DNA from: an uncultured delta proteobacterium
Lineage (GTDB): Bacteria > RBG-13-61-14 > DRUE01
Reading direction: 5' to 3'
Assembly: GCA_903930515.1 (NCBI GenBank)
Contig: CAIYYW010000268.1
Coordinates: forward strand, 1 to 17,998
DNA length: 17,998 nt
Position 1 is the stretch's first letter, and each line of letters starts with the position of its first letter. The position numbers and the translations under genes were made by a program. Positions 1 through 6,873 of this stretch are shown piece by piece. The notes beneath the pieces were generated by a model that was not told the DNA's origin, did not search any database, and saw only the letters and a program-made list of their open reading frames with translations.

Positions 1-245
1 ATCAGGTTGTTCTCCAGGATCAGGGCTTCCTTTTCCGTGTCGGTAATCATAAAATCCAGGTCGGCGATTTTGGGGAGGAGGAATTGGAGTTGGAACCTGG
101 TGTCGGTTTCATTGAAATAGGCGCGGACGCGGTTTTTCAGGTTGAGGGCCTTGCCCACATAGAGCACGGCGCCTTTCTGGTCCTTGAACAGATATACCCC
201 GGGCCGGGCCGGGAGGTTTTGCCGTTTGTTTTTCAGATCCTCCAT
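1..245 (-). CDS. uvrC: UvrC, excinuclease ABC subunit C, N-terminal part (cut by window edge)
   Basis: The reverse strand from the ATG at 245 encodes 81 codons that continue past the window edge. The translation contains the UvrC N-terminal GIY-YIG nuclease signature: LPARPGVYLFKD at about residues 11-22, LYVGKALNLKNRVRAYF at about 29-45, and ITDTEKEALILEN near the end. In the UvrABC nucleotide-excision repair complex this domain makes the 3' incision next to a DNA lesion. Full UvrC is about 600 aa, so only the first seventh is visible, and the linker, endonuclease V-like and HhH parts are outside. There is no clear Shine-Dalgarno site before the ATG. The gene is divergent from the membrane glycosyltransferase-like gene, with 38 bp between the two start codons. 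Identification is firm; everything beyond the N-terminus is unseen. Confidence 0.95.
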   Translation of the reverse strand, partial: MEDLKNKRQNLPARPGVYLFKDQKGAVLYVGKALNLKNRVRAYFNETDTRFQLQFLLPKIADLDFMITDTEKEALILENNL

Positions 246-263
246 TTAGCCGCTCATTCATTT

Positions 264-269
264 ATGATA
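264..269 (-). promoter_or_regulatory. Putative -10 element for uvrC
   Basis: Read on the minus strand this is TATCAT, a 5/6 match to TATAAT. Transcription would start near 257, giving a leader of about 12 nt to the uvrC ATG at 245. No good -35 is seen 17 bp upstream. It overlaps the plus-strand -10 element by two bases. Confidence 0.35.
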
Positions 270-273
270 TAAT
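268..273 (+). promoter_or_regulatory. Perfect -10 element for the membrane glycosyltransferase-like gene
   Basis: This is an exact TATAAT. The -35 region 17 bp upstream (TTTAGC) is poor. The predicted transcription start is near 280, so the mRNA leader before the ATG at 284 would be only about 4 nt. No convincing Shine-Dalgarno sequence fits in it. Confidence 0.5.
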
Positions 274-283
274 CAGCAGGCAA

Positions 284-1825
284 ATGCGCAAAGCTTCCAT
301 CCCTTTAATCGTTCTCGCGGGCCTGATCGCGCTGGCCGCGGTTTACTGGCATCAATGGCGTTGGCTGTTAACGGTCGGTCTTCCCCTGGACGATTCCTAT
401 ATTCATCTTCAATACGCGCGGAACCTGCTGCACGGGGAATGGTTTGTTTACAACCCGGGAGATCATCCCACTCCCGGAGACACCTCCCCGCTCTGGGTGC
501 TGTTGCTCGCGGCCGGGGGATTGTTTTCCCAAAACCTGCTCGCGGTCAGCCTGATCTTGGGCGGGATTTTTTATCTCCTGACCGGGATCGTGGCTTACCG
601 GATGGGGGAGCGGCTTCCCGGCCCGAAATGGACGGCCCTGGCTGGGGGCCTGGTGGTGATGTTCACCGGCCGGATTCTCTGGGGGGCGGCGAGCGGGATG
701 GAGATCACGCTGTTCAGCTTCTGTTCCCTGCTCGGGGTCTGGCTTTATTTGCGCGGGAAGGACCGGGGCCGGTTCAGCCTTGCGGCCGGATTGGCAATGG
801 GCCTGGCCGCGAACGCTCGTCCGGAGGGGAACCTGCTGTTTATCTTTATGCTCCTGGACTGGGTCGTGTTTAAAAAAGTGATGTCGGAGAAGAAATTCCG
901 GCTGTCAGATATCCCCTGGTCCGCGGGATTTATTTATTTCCTGCTGGTCACTCCCTATGTCCTGTTTTCGCTCTGGAGCGCGGGCCATCCGGCGCCCAAT
1001 ACTTTTTATGCGACCAAGCTTCCGTTCAACTGGAGCCGGAGCCTGGAATATTTATGGCTGGTGCTGGTTTTTTTTTACCGCGAACATCCCCTGCTGAACC
1101 TGATGCTTCCGGTGGGAGCCGGGGTGTTTCTTTTCAAAGGGATTAAAGGATCGGGCAAGGAGCGGGACGATTTTTTGATCTGGCTCTGGCCGATCGGGTA
1201 TTTGCTGGCCAGCTTTTTCGAGGCGCCGATCAAGTATCATTTCCAGCGTTACCTGATCCCGGTGCTGCCCTTTTTCATCCTGATAAGTTTTTACGGATGG
1301 GGCTGGATTTTCCAGAACCTCCCGGGCCGGCTGAAGGGGAAAAGATGGTCTCGCCTGGGCCCGGCCTGGGCCGCGGTCCTGGTGATCTGGTCCGGGGCGA
1401 TGTCCCTGTCTTACTGGCCCGGGATCACCGCGCTCTGCGTCAAGAACATAGAAGAGATGCAGGTCAAGCTGGGATACTGGATCCGGGACAATACCCGGCC
1501 CGATGACCTGATCGCGGCCAATGACATCGGCGCGATCTTTTACCTCTCCCAAAGGCCGGTCCTGGACCTGGTGGGCCTGGTCAACCCGGAGTTGTTGGAA
1601 AAGGTTCAGGGACTGAGAATCCCCAGCCCGGCGCGCGACCGGATCACGCTCCAATACCTGCTGGAAAAAAAACCGGCCTACCTGGTGATTTTTCCCAATT
1701 GGTATCCGCGGATCGCGGACGACTTGGGAGATTGCCGGAGGGCTTTCTCCGCCCGGTTGAGCGACAATATTATTTGCGCCGGGGACGAGATGGTGGTTTA
1801 TCAATGTCTTTGGCGGAAGAAATAA
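284..1825 (+). CDS. Multi-pass membrane protein of GT-C glycosyltransferase type
   Basis: This 513-aa integral membrane protein has about ten hydrophobic segments, the first at residues 5-22. After it comes the acidic-pair motif LPLDDSYIHLQYARNLLHG (about 34-51) and then a TSPLWVLLLA segment (67-76). An acidic pair in the first extracytoplasmic loop followed by a conserved TSP-type stretch is typical of GT-C enzymes, which move sugars from polyprenyl-phosphate carriers at the outer face of the inner membrane. The C-terminal soluble part (about 395-513) includes DDLIAANDIGAIFYLSQRPV and LVGLVNPEL, seen in many uncharacterised bacterial relatives. The gene stands alone, divergent from uvrC and convergent with the LysM lipoprotein gene. 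Acceptor and donor cannot be told from sequence. It could instead be a non-enzymatic relative, but fold class and membrane location are well supported. Confidence 0.8.
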   Translation: MRKASIPLIVLAGLIALAAVYWHQWRWLLTVGLPLDDSYIHLQYARNLLHGEWFVYNPGDHPTPGDTSPLWVLLLAAGGLFSQNLLAVSLILGGIFYLLTGIVAYRMGERLPGPKWTALAGGLVVMFTGRILWGAASGMEITLFSFCSLLGVWLYLRGKDRGRFSLAAGLAMGLAANARPEGNLLFIFMLLDWVVFKKVMSEKKFRLSDIPWSAGFIYFLLVTPYVLFSLWSAGHPAPNTFYATKLPFNWSRSLEYLWLVLVFFYREHPLLNLMLPVGAGVFLFKGIKGSGKERDDFLIWLWPIGYLLASFFEAPIKYHFQRYLIPVLPFFILISFYGWGWIFQNLPGRLKGKRWSRLGPAWAAVLVIWSGAMSLSYWPGITALCVKNIEEMQVKLGYWIRDNTRPDDLIAANDIGAIFYLSQRPVLDLVGLVNPELLEKVQGLRIPSPARDRITLQYLLEKKPAYLVIFPNWYPRIADDLGDCRRAFSARLSDNIICAGDEMVVYQCLWRKK

Positions 1826-1856
1826 AAAACCGGGCCTGATGCGGTCAGGCCCGGTT
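1826..1856 (-). terminator. Rho-independent terminator of the LysM lipoprotein gene
   Basis: A perfect 12-bp inverted repeat (1828-1839 with 1845-1856, AACCGGGCCTGA and its complement) flanks a 5-nt loop. On the minus strand it is followed by a U-rich run complementary to 1821-1829, the classic layout for the lipoprotein gene ending at 1872. Its U-tract overlaps the stop codon of the convergent glycosyltransferase-like gene (TAA at 1823-1825). On the plus strand no T-run follows, so it should be weaker in that direction. Confidence 0.88.
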
Positions 1857-1871
1857 CTGATTCGACTATGC

Positions 1872-2474
1872 TTATTTATTCGCCTTTTTCTCCGCCGCCT
1901 TGATTTCATCCTCGCTCACATCTTTTTTGACCTTCAGCACCTGCTTGGGATAAATCAGGTTCGGATTCTTGATCTGGTCCTTGTTGTTATCATAGAGCAA
2001 CGGCCACCTATGGGCATTCCCGTAAACATCGGTCATCTTGGAAATATTCCAGAGGCAATCCCCCTTCACAACCGTGTATTCCATGGAATCGGACTTAGGC
2101 GCCGGAGCAGGAGTCACCACCTTTTTCTCCGCCACCGGTGCAGAAACCGCAGCCGCAGGCGCATGCGCCGAAGCCGGGGTTTGCTTGGACGCCAGTGCCT
2201 TTTGCTTGGCCAGAGCCGATAACTGCGCGGATTCGTCCAGGGCGGTCTTGGCCTTGCTATATTGGACTTCGTCCATCAATTTCTTTCCCTCGTTCAGTTT
2301 GTTTTCAGCCGCGCTGTAATCAGCCGGGGCCAATTGGGGCGCTCCGACATCCTTGGCTTCCTGCAAAGCCTTTTGCGCTTTTTCCAGCTCCGCGGTCGGC
2401 TTGGGCGCGCAACCGGAAACGATCAGGCCGATTCCCAAGAAAACCATTCCAACCCATAATCCCCATTTTTTCAT
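1872..2474 (-). CDS. LysM-domain lipoprotein
   Basis: This 200-aa protein has a lipoprotein signal peptide: basic MKK start, hydrophobic core to residue 20, lipobox VSGC with acylated Cys22. Residues 27-97 are helical and charged, resembling the DUF4398-type repeat found before peptidoglycan-binding domains (ADYSAAENKLNEGKKLMDE). Residues 98-128 are an Ala/Pro-rich linker. A C-terminal LysM domain spans about 132-183 (YTVVKGDCLWNISKM at its start, NPNLIYPKQVLKV at its end). The expected role is a periplasmic lipoprotein anchored in a membrane and bound to peptidoglycan, with a structural or envelope-maintenance function. A strong Shine-Dalgarno GGAGGT (2481-2486) sits 6 nt before the ATG. It is a single-gene unit with its own promoter and terminator. 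Domain calls are firm; the precise role is inferred. Confidence 0.88.
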   Translation of the reverse strand: MKKWGLWVGMVFLGIGLIVSGCAPKPTAELEKAQKALQEAKDVGAPQLAPADYSAAENKLNEGKKLMDEVQYSKAKTALDESAQLSALAKQKALASKQTPASAHAPAAAVSAPVAEKKVVTPAPAPKSDSMEYTVVKGDCLWNISKMTDVYGNAHRWPLLYDNNKDQIKNPNLIYPKQVLKVKKDVSEDEIKAAEKKANK

Positions 2475-2487
2475 TCTGCCACCTCCA

Positions 2488-2501
2488 AGTTAAATTTAAC
2501 T
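2488..2501. promoter_or_regulatory. 14-bp perfect palindrome in the LysM gene 5' leader
   Basis: AGTTAAATTTAACT is a perfect palindrome lying between the predicted transcription start (near 2501) and the Shine-Dalgarno site (2481-2486) of the LysM lipoprotein gene. Its position would suit an operator, but an AT-rich palindrome of this size can arise by chance. Confidence 0.3.
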
Positions 2502-2507
2502 GAAAGG

Positions 2508-2536
2508 ATCATTGCATTGAAATCAAGATTTGTCAA
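2508..2536 (-). promoter_or_regulatory. Putative sigma70-type promoter of the LysM lipoprotein gene
   Basis: On the minus strand a perfect -35 TTGACA (2531-2536) is followed after 17 bp by AATGAT (2508-2513), a 4/6 match to the -10 consensus. The predicted start near 2501 gives a leader of about 27 nt containing the GGAGGT ribosome site. Confidence 0.55.
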
Positions 2537-2542
2537 GAACCA

Positions 2543-2558
2543 GGCGGATCTGTCCGCC
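2543..2558. repeat. Short perfect hairpin in the intergenic region
   Basis: GGCGGA (2543-2548) and TCCGCC (2553-2558) are perfectly complementary around the tetraloop TCTG. It lies just upstream of the LysM gene -35 element. No U-tract follows on either strand, so it is not a standard terminator; role unknown. Confidence 0.5.
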
Positions 2559-2572
2559 GATTGAACATTTAA

Positions 2573-2713
2573 CGCGGCAAAGGCCTGAAAAGTTGCCGCC
2601 TGATTCCGGTAGATGTTTTTCTTCCGAACCCGGTCTCCAGGCCGCTGCTGATCCTGGAAGAAAAGGCGGGCCGGTCCATCCCGGATTTGCTATTGGAGCC
2701 GAATTTGCGATAG
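2573..2713 (+). other. Open frame without a start codon, possible gene remnant
   Basis: The plus-strand frame from 2573 to the TAG at 2711-2713 (46 sense codons after an upstream TAA at 2570) reads like a protein: PVDVFLPNPVSRPLLILEE in the middle and IPDLLLEPNLR at the end. Codon use is GC-rich like the true genes nearby. It has no ATG, GTG or TTG at its head and no ribosome site, so it is more likely a decayed fragment or chance than a working gene. I do not recognise the family. Confidence 0.2.
2574..2599. repeat. Inverted repeat in the intergenic region
   Basis: GCGGCAA (2574-2580) pairs with TTGCCGC (2593-2599) across a 12-nt spacer that itself contains the palindrome AGGCCT. It is the second GC-rich hairpin within 60 bp, between the divergent LysM and acyl-CoA dehydrogenase-like genes. 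No U-tract follows. Confidence 0.5.
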
Positions 2714-2735
2714 ATTAGTCCGAGAGCAGGAAGCG

Positions 2736-3821
2736 ATGATCCCATTCTATACGGAAAAAGCGGACCGAGCCAGGAAACAGGCGAAGGAGTTCGGGGAATG
2801 GCTTGAACCCCGGGATCGCGCGATCGAGTCCAACCAGGAGATCAGCGCGGAAGTTCTGGCCGCGCTTTGGGAAAAGGGCTATTATTCCTATTTGATCCCC
2901 AAAGAGTTCGGAGGACAGGGAGGGAATTTATTGGAACTGGCCTTGATCCTGGAGGAATTGGCTCCCCGGAGCGGCTCGGTCTCCCTTTCCATCCTGATCC
3001 AGGCGCTGGGGATCATCTTGCTCAGCCAGGACCGGGAGGCGGGGCGGAAGGCCGGCCGGCTGGCGCAGGTGGTAAACGAGCGGAAGCTGTTGGCGTTCGC
3101 GCTAAGCGAGCAGGGGAAAGAATCGGCTGAGACCCGGGCGGTGGAGTCGGAGGGGGGCTATTGCCTTAAGGGCCGGAAGGTTTATGTCAACCAGGGTCGG
3201 GAGGCGGACTGGATCCTGGTTTTGGCCAAGACCAAGGCCGGGTCCGGGATTTGGTTGACAAGGAAGGGGGACGCGGGCATATTAATTGCCAAGGAGCTAT
3301 TGAGACCCACGGCTGCGGGGTTAAGCTGGGTGGAAGTCCTTTTCAATGAAGTCCGGACGGACGCGGAAAACCTGGTGGTTGAACCGGAGGCCGGCCAAAA
3401 AATAACCGAATTGGCGCTGGCCCGGGCCGGGGTGTTGGTTGCGGCGATGGCATTGGGATTGATTGAGGCTGGAATGAATAGTTTGGGAAAGGATGGCTTG
3501 AGGTTTTTTATTCAGACCCCCGGCTGGGAACGGCTGTGGGGGGAAGCCCGGGTGGAGGCCGAAGCGGGGAGGGCGCTCTGTTATCAGGCCGGTTTCAGCC
3601 TGGACAAGGAGTTCCCCGGCGCGGAAAGAATGGCAGTCGCCGGCAAGATTTTTCTGACCGAACTGGCCCCGAAACTATTTTCCCGGCTCCTGGAATTGTC
3701 CGGGCCCGAGGGGATCAGGTCAGACCTGAAATTGCACCGATGGTTTGAGTTCTCTATTATGCTAAGGGCTCTTCTCGGCTCCAATGCATTTTTGATGGAA
3801 AACTTGACAAGGATGGAATAG
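2736..3821 (+). CDS. Divergent acyl-CoA dehydrogenase-like protein, probably lacking the usual catalytic base
   Basis: This 361-aa protein follows the acyl-CoA dehydrogenase layout. An N-terminal helical domain includes IPKEFGGQGGNLLELALILEE (54-74), a middle beta domain includes LLAFALSEQGKE (118-129) and LKGRKVYVNQGREADWILVLAKT (144-166), and a C-terminal helical domain follows (about 223-361). Family enzymes oxidise acyl-CoA at the alpha-beta bond using FAD. Several hallmarks are altered. The flavin motif usually reading TEPxAGSD is SEQGKES (124-130). The C-terminal YEGTxEI segment that carries the catalytic glutamate aligns to LLGSN (346-350), and the alternative glutamate before the conserved Arg in the isovaleryl/long-chain type is Ala (LALAR, 226-230). 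The QFG helix motif is missing too. AGGAAG precedes the ATG by 5 nt, supporting the start. It stands alone with no electron-transfer flavoprotein genes nearby. It may have a different chemistry or be non-catalytic. Confidence 0.78.
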   Translation: MIPFYTEKADRARKQAKEFGEWLEPRDRAIESNQEISAEVLAALWEKGYYSYLIPKEFGGQGGNLLELALILEELAPRSGSVSLSILIQALGIILLSQDREAGRKAGRLAQVVNERKLLAFALSEQGKESAETRAVESEGGYCLKGRKVYVNQGREADWILVLAKTKAGSGIWLTRKGDAGILIAKELLRPTAAGLSWVEVLFNEVRTDAENLVVEPEAGQKITELALARAGVLVAAMALGLIEAGMNSLGKDGLRFFIQTPGWERLWGEARVEAEAGRALCYQAGFSLDKEFPGAERMAVAGKIFLTELAPKLFSRLLELSGPEGIRSDLKLHRWFEFSIMLRALLGSNAFLMENLTRME

Positions 3822-3888
3822 TTTGATCGGGTGAAAAAATGAGAGAATCGGCAAAAAAGCGAAAATGGCTTGAGGCAGGAGATTGGAC

Positions 3889-3917
3889 TTGACAAGGGTT
3901 TCTGAGTGGGCTACACT
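3889..3917 (+). promoter_or_regulatory. Putative sigma70-type promoter of the exopolysaccharide export cluster
   Basis: A perfect -35 TTGACA (3889-3894), a 17-bp spacer and TACACT (3912-3917, 4/6 match) lie 30 bp before the ATG at 3948. The leader would carry the strong ribosome site GGGAGGA (3936-3942). This is the best promoter-like sequence in front of the four-gene cluster. Confidence 0.6.
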
Positions 3918-3947
3918 TATTATAAGCATAATCTTGGGAGGACGGTA

Positions 3948-4547
3948 ATGACTAAATATTATAAAGTCATAATTTTAGGGCTATTTTTTCTGGCTTTTTT
4001 AACCGGCAACGGTCAGACCCCGGATTTGTGTATGCGGGTGGATATGAAGCCGGTGCTCAGCCTGGAGCAGATTCGGATGGTGGAGTTGGTGGATTTCATC
4101 AGCGAGATCGCCGGGATCAAAAAATTGGACATCTGGCCTTCCGATGTTTCCAAGATGACCCCGCAAGAATACTATCAAATGGAAGTTAAAATGTTGGTTG
4201 ATAATGGGTTTCCTCCTATCTTTCTGGAAATTGAACCGGAGCGGCTGGTCAACCGGAGATTTTTCGCCTCCCTGATGTTCCAGATCGCGATGGAAGCGGA
4301 TCCGAAGGTTCAGGCCGATTGCAAGGCCGCGACCACCGAAACCGAACAGTTGGAATGTCTGGTCCAGCACGATTGGCTTTATTCCAAAGCGGGCAAAATT
4401 TATCGAGAGGAGATTTTATCCATCCTCTGCGAGAAGAAAGACAAGATCATTACTTTATTGCCTACCCCGGTGATTTTGCCCCCGGATATTTATCCGGAAG
4501 AGTTCAAAGAGGGAGTTCTGGAGACACCCGCAACCCCGACGGAATAA
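3948..4547 (+). CDS. Exported protein of unknown function at the head of the polysaccharide export cluster
   Basis: This 199-aa protein matches no family I recognise. Residues 1-23 form a signal peptide (two lysines by residue 6, core VIILGLFFLAFLTG, likely cleavage after GNGQ), so it should be periplasmic. There is no lipobox. The mature part is acidic and mostly helical, with four cysteines (28, 125, 137, 161) that could form disulfides, and a Pro-rich tail (LPTPVILPPDIYPEE). The start was set at 3948, not at the in-frame GTG at 3906, because GGGAGGA lies 5 nt before this ATG and the signal peptide begins there. The 36-bp gap to the next gene and the shared promoter suggest co-transcription with the outer-membrane barrel and export genes, hence a role in envelope polysaccharide export (inference). 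Confidence 0.75.
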   Translation: MTKYYKVIILGLFFLAFLTGNGQTPDLCMRVDMKPVLSLEQIRMVELVDFISEIAGIKKLDIWPSDVSKMTPQEYYQMEVKMLVDNGFPPIFLEIEPERLVNRRFFASLMFQIAMEADPKVQADCKAATTETEQLECLVQHDWLYSKAGKIYREEILSILCEKKDKIITLLPTPVILPPDIYPEEFKEGVLETPATPTE

Positions 4548-4569
4548 GGCCTGAAGGGAATTAGACGCT

Positions 4570-4584
4570 ATGGGGGTAAAGTAA
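4570..4584 (+). other. Four-codon open frame overlapping the barrel gene start
   Basis: ATG GGG GTA AAG TAA sits directly before the barrel gene, its stop sharing one base with that ATG (TAATG). AAGGGA lies 9 nt upstream of this mini-frame. It could act as a translational coupling leader or be chance, since the GGGGGT inside it also serves as a ribosome site for the barrel gene. Confidence 0.15.
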
Positions 4585-5957
4585 TGCAATCGCATAAAAG
4601 TGTCATTAAAGCAGGGATATTTTCCCTTCTTCTGATCGGATTGGTTCTGGGACGGAGCAACCCGGCGCAAGCCGCCAGCGCGAAATTCGTCCCGAAATTG
4701 TTTGTCGGCTACAATTATAACGACAATGTTTGGGGGACGGATCCGGAGTTTGTTGACCCGATCACTATGCAATGGATAGATTACCTGGTCGGATTGGATG
4801 CCAATTACAAGTCCCAGTATTATTCTTTCACCCTGGGAGGATCTGCGGGATATAGCCAGTATATTGACGCTTCCACTAGTTTGAAGGATGTACTGGACAT
4901 CAACCTGGCGAGATTTAATTATTATAACCTCGCCCTCAACTCCGGGTTTCAGTATCTGCGGCCTAATTTCACCTTTGACCTCGCCGATGAAATCAAGCGG
5001 AGTCGGAAGATTTCAGATATCTTTCAAACCCAGATCAGCGAATTGTCGGATATTTACCTTTACACCGACAATGTGGCCTCGGCCCAGGTCCGGTTTCGGG
5101 TGAACCAACCCCTCAGCTTCCTGTTCCGGTATGAATACGAGACCATTATTTTTGAGACGCCGGAGAGCGATTTGGTGCCGACAAACGCGAATGTGACCAG
5201 GAACTCGGGATTCGCCAAGATCGCTTACCAGTTCAATCCCAAGGCCATACTAACCCTTGACCTTCAGGGCGGCCAGTGGAGATATGGCGATGTTATCTAC
5301 AAAGACCCCAGCGGAGATGATATTCGGCTGGCAGTGGCTGATTTTAATTATTATCAGGCCCTGTTGGGAATACTCTATAAAATCACCCCCAGGACCTCCA
5401 TCCAGGTCAGCGGCGGAGCGGAACAGCGGGAGTATTTCGGGGAGCCGGAAGGGAGAGACCTGAGGGACAGTCTGCTTCCAATCGGCCGGATCTCCTTTAC
5501 CTCCGAGCAAGCCTATCACCATAGACTATTTGCGGGCGCGGAATATGCGCAAAGTATGTACGGCCAGAATTTATTTTTCACATACTGGCAGGGAAACGCG
5601 GCTTTCACCTACTATTTCGGCAAAACCCTGTATGCCACCGTCACCGGTATTTACAAGCAAGACACTTTCAGCCGCAAGGCTCTGGACCTGGAAAATATCT
5701 GGAAGGATGATCGGCAGGATACCATTTATATTGGAAAGGCCGAACTTTGCTGGGATGCGCTGAAGAAATATGATACCCCCTATCTTTCCTTTGTTCTGGA
5801 CTATCAATATGATTTCCGGGATTCCAATATTGACGGACAGGTCAGCGACTATGTGGATAACTACCCAGGGGTTATATATTCCTACGCCACCGAAATCAAC
5901 ACCGTTCTGCTCCAGGTCCGGTTCAGTCCCACCATTTTGATCGGTTCTTCCAAATGA
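4584..5957 (+). CDS. Outer-membrane beta-barrel protein of the exopolysaccharide cluster
   Basis: This 457-aa protein has a clear signal peptide (hydrophobic core about 9-22, cleavage after AQA at 28-30). The mature part alternates polar and hydrophobic residues with many aromatics and repeated Tyr/Phe pairs (for example FVGYNYNDNVW, 40-50; DFNYYQALLGILYKI near 252-266), typical of a transmembrane beta-barrel. It resembles the BBP2-type outer-membrane proteins commonly found beside polysaccharide export genes, which are thought to be secretion pores or barrel partners of the Wza-like component. GGGGGT (4571-4577) acts as ribosome site 7 nt before the ATG. Its stop overlaps the next start (ATGA at 5954-5957), so the two proteins are translationally coupled and probably work together. 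Fold and location are well supported; family assignment is by resemblance. Confidence 0.8.
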   Translation: MQSHKSVIKAGIFSLLLIGLVLGRSNPAQAASAKFVPKLFVGYNYNDNVWGTDPEFVDPITMQWIDYLVGLDANYKSQYYSFTLGGSAGYSQYIDASTSLKDVLDINLARFNYYNLALNSGFQYLRPNFTFDLADEIKRSRKISDIFQTQISELSDIYLYTDNVASAQVRFRVNQPLSFLFRYEYETIIFETPESDLVPTNANVTRNSGFAKIAYQFNPKAILTLDLQGGQWRYGDVIYKDPSGDDIRLAVADFNYYQALLGILYKITPRTSIQVSGGAEQREYFGEPEGRDLRDSLLPIGRISFTSEQAYHHRLFAGAEYAQSMYGQNLFFTYWQGNAAFTYYFGKTLYATVTGIYKQDTFSRKALDLENIWKDDRQDTIYIGKAELCWDALKKYDTPYLSFVLDYQYDFRDSNIDGQVSDYVDNYPGVIYSYATEINTVLLQVRFSPTILIGSSK

Positions 5958-6844
5958 GTTTATCGCGCTTTAAATTCGTCCTGCCCGCTCTGATCGGAAT
6001 CAGCCTCGCCCTCGGCCTGGCCCGCGGCCAGGAAGATTATGTGCTGGGCGCGGGGGATAGAATCAAAATCTCACTGGTGGGCGAAAACGACCCGACCACC
6101 GAAACCATCATCTCCCCGGGAGGGACTGTCACTTTCTGGGTTCTGGGCGACCTCCAGGTCGCGGGAAAAAGCGTAAGCGAGTTCAAGAGCGAGCTGACCA
6201 GGATTTTATCGGAAAAATATTTTCAAAACCCGGTGGTGAAGCTGGAAATCCTGGATTACCATTCCAAGGAAGTGGTGATTCAAGGGGCGATCAAGCTGCC
6301 CGGGAATTATTTCCTTGATACCAACTGGACCACCTTGTTGAAACTGATCTCCCGCGCCGGATCGGTTTCTGCGGATGCCGGGACCGTCGCCTATATCATC
6401 CCGGGATACCTGAATACCGTGAAAAATATCAAGGAGGTCGGCGCCCAGCTCCCCAATGATCCCAACCGGATTGAAATCAATCTGAAGAAATTGCTCCTGG
6501 ACGGAGACTTGCAGGAGGACCGGCCGGTTTACGGGGGCGATTTCGTTTTCATTGCCAGCATCGGTTCCGAGGAATTGAGCCTGAATTATGTCTGGTTGGA
6601 AGGCGCGGTGAAAGCCCCGGGGAAAATTCCTTATCAGCCCGGATTGACCGCTCTCTCCGCGGTGATCCAGGCCGGAGATTTCACCGATTATGCCTCCCCC
6701 AACAAGGCGGTTATCCACCGGAAAAATTCCGACGGTTCCACTGCCACCATCAAGCTCAAATTGAAAAACATCCGCAAGGGCAAAAAGCCCGATGTCCCGC
6801 TCCAGCCCGGGGACCGGCTCACCATCCCCACCAGCATTTTCTAA
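5954..6844 (+). CDS. Polysaccharide export protein with SLBB domains (Wza-like)
   Basis: This 296-aa exported protein has a signal peptide (core about 7-22, cleavage near ARG-QE at 25-26) and, unlike Wza, no lipobox cysteine. The Poly_export domain is at about 26-102, with the family opening DYVLGAGDRIKISLVGE (28-44), SPGGTVTFWVLGDLQVAGKS and LTRILSEKYFQNPVVKLEI. Two SLBB units follow: VIQGAIKLPGNYFLDTNWTT (108-127) and VWLEGAVKAPGKIPYQPG (213-230). The C-terminus ends in the usual PLQPGDRLTIP. Members form the periplasm-spanning channel for capsule or exopolysaccharide. The protein ends right after the second SLBB with no C-terminal transmembrane helix, so it probably needs the upstream barrel protein to cross the outer membrane. 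Start is by ATGA overlap; there is no independent ribosome site. No inner-membrane co-polymerase follows. Confidence 0.9.
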   Translation: MSLSRFKFVLPALIGISLALGLARGQEDYVLGAGDRIKISLVGENDPTTETIISPGGTVTFWVLGDLQVAGKSVSEFKSELTRILSEKYFQNPVVKLEILDYHSKEVVIQGAIKLPGNYFLDTNWTTLLKLISRAGSVSADAGTVAYIIPGYLNTVKNIKEVGAQLPNDPNRIEINLKKLLLDGDLQEDRPVYGGDFVFIASIGSEELSLNYVWLEGAVKAPGKIPYQPGLTALSAVIQAGDFTDYASPNKAVIHRKNSDGSTATIKLKLKNIRKGKKPDVPLQPGDRLTIPTSIF

Positions 6845-6873
6845 AACATTCTGAGCGGAGCCGATTCTCTAAA

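Noticed and set aside
1052-1909. Long minus-strand open frame (285 codons) opposite the glycosyltransferase-like gene
   Set aside because: It is rich in Arg, Gln, Pro and His as expected from the complement of a GC-rich gene, and it runs across the terminator and into the LysM gene in another frame.
2530-2718. 62-codon plus-strand frame with a start codon in the LysM-dehydrogenase intergenic region
   Set aside because: Arg/Pro/Gly-rich composition, no ribosome site, and it crosses both hairpins; the start-less frame in the same stretch looks more protein-like.
3839-3892. 17-codon open frame between the dehydrogenase-like gene and the export cluster
   Set aside because: No Shine-Dalgarno site, Lys/Arg/Glu-rich translation and a position just before the cluster promoter; likely chance.
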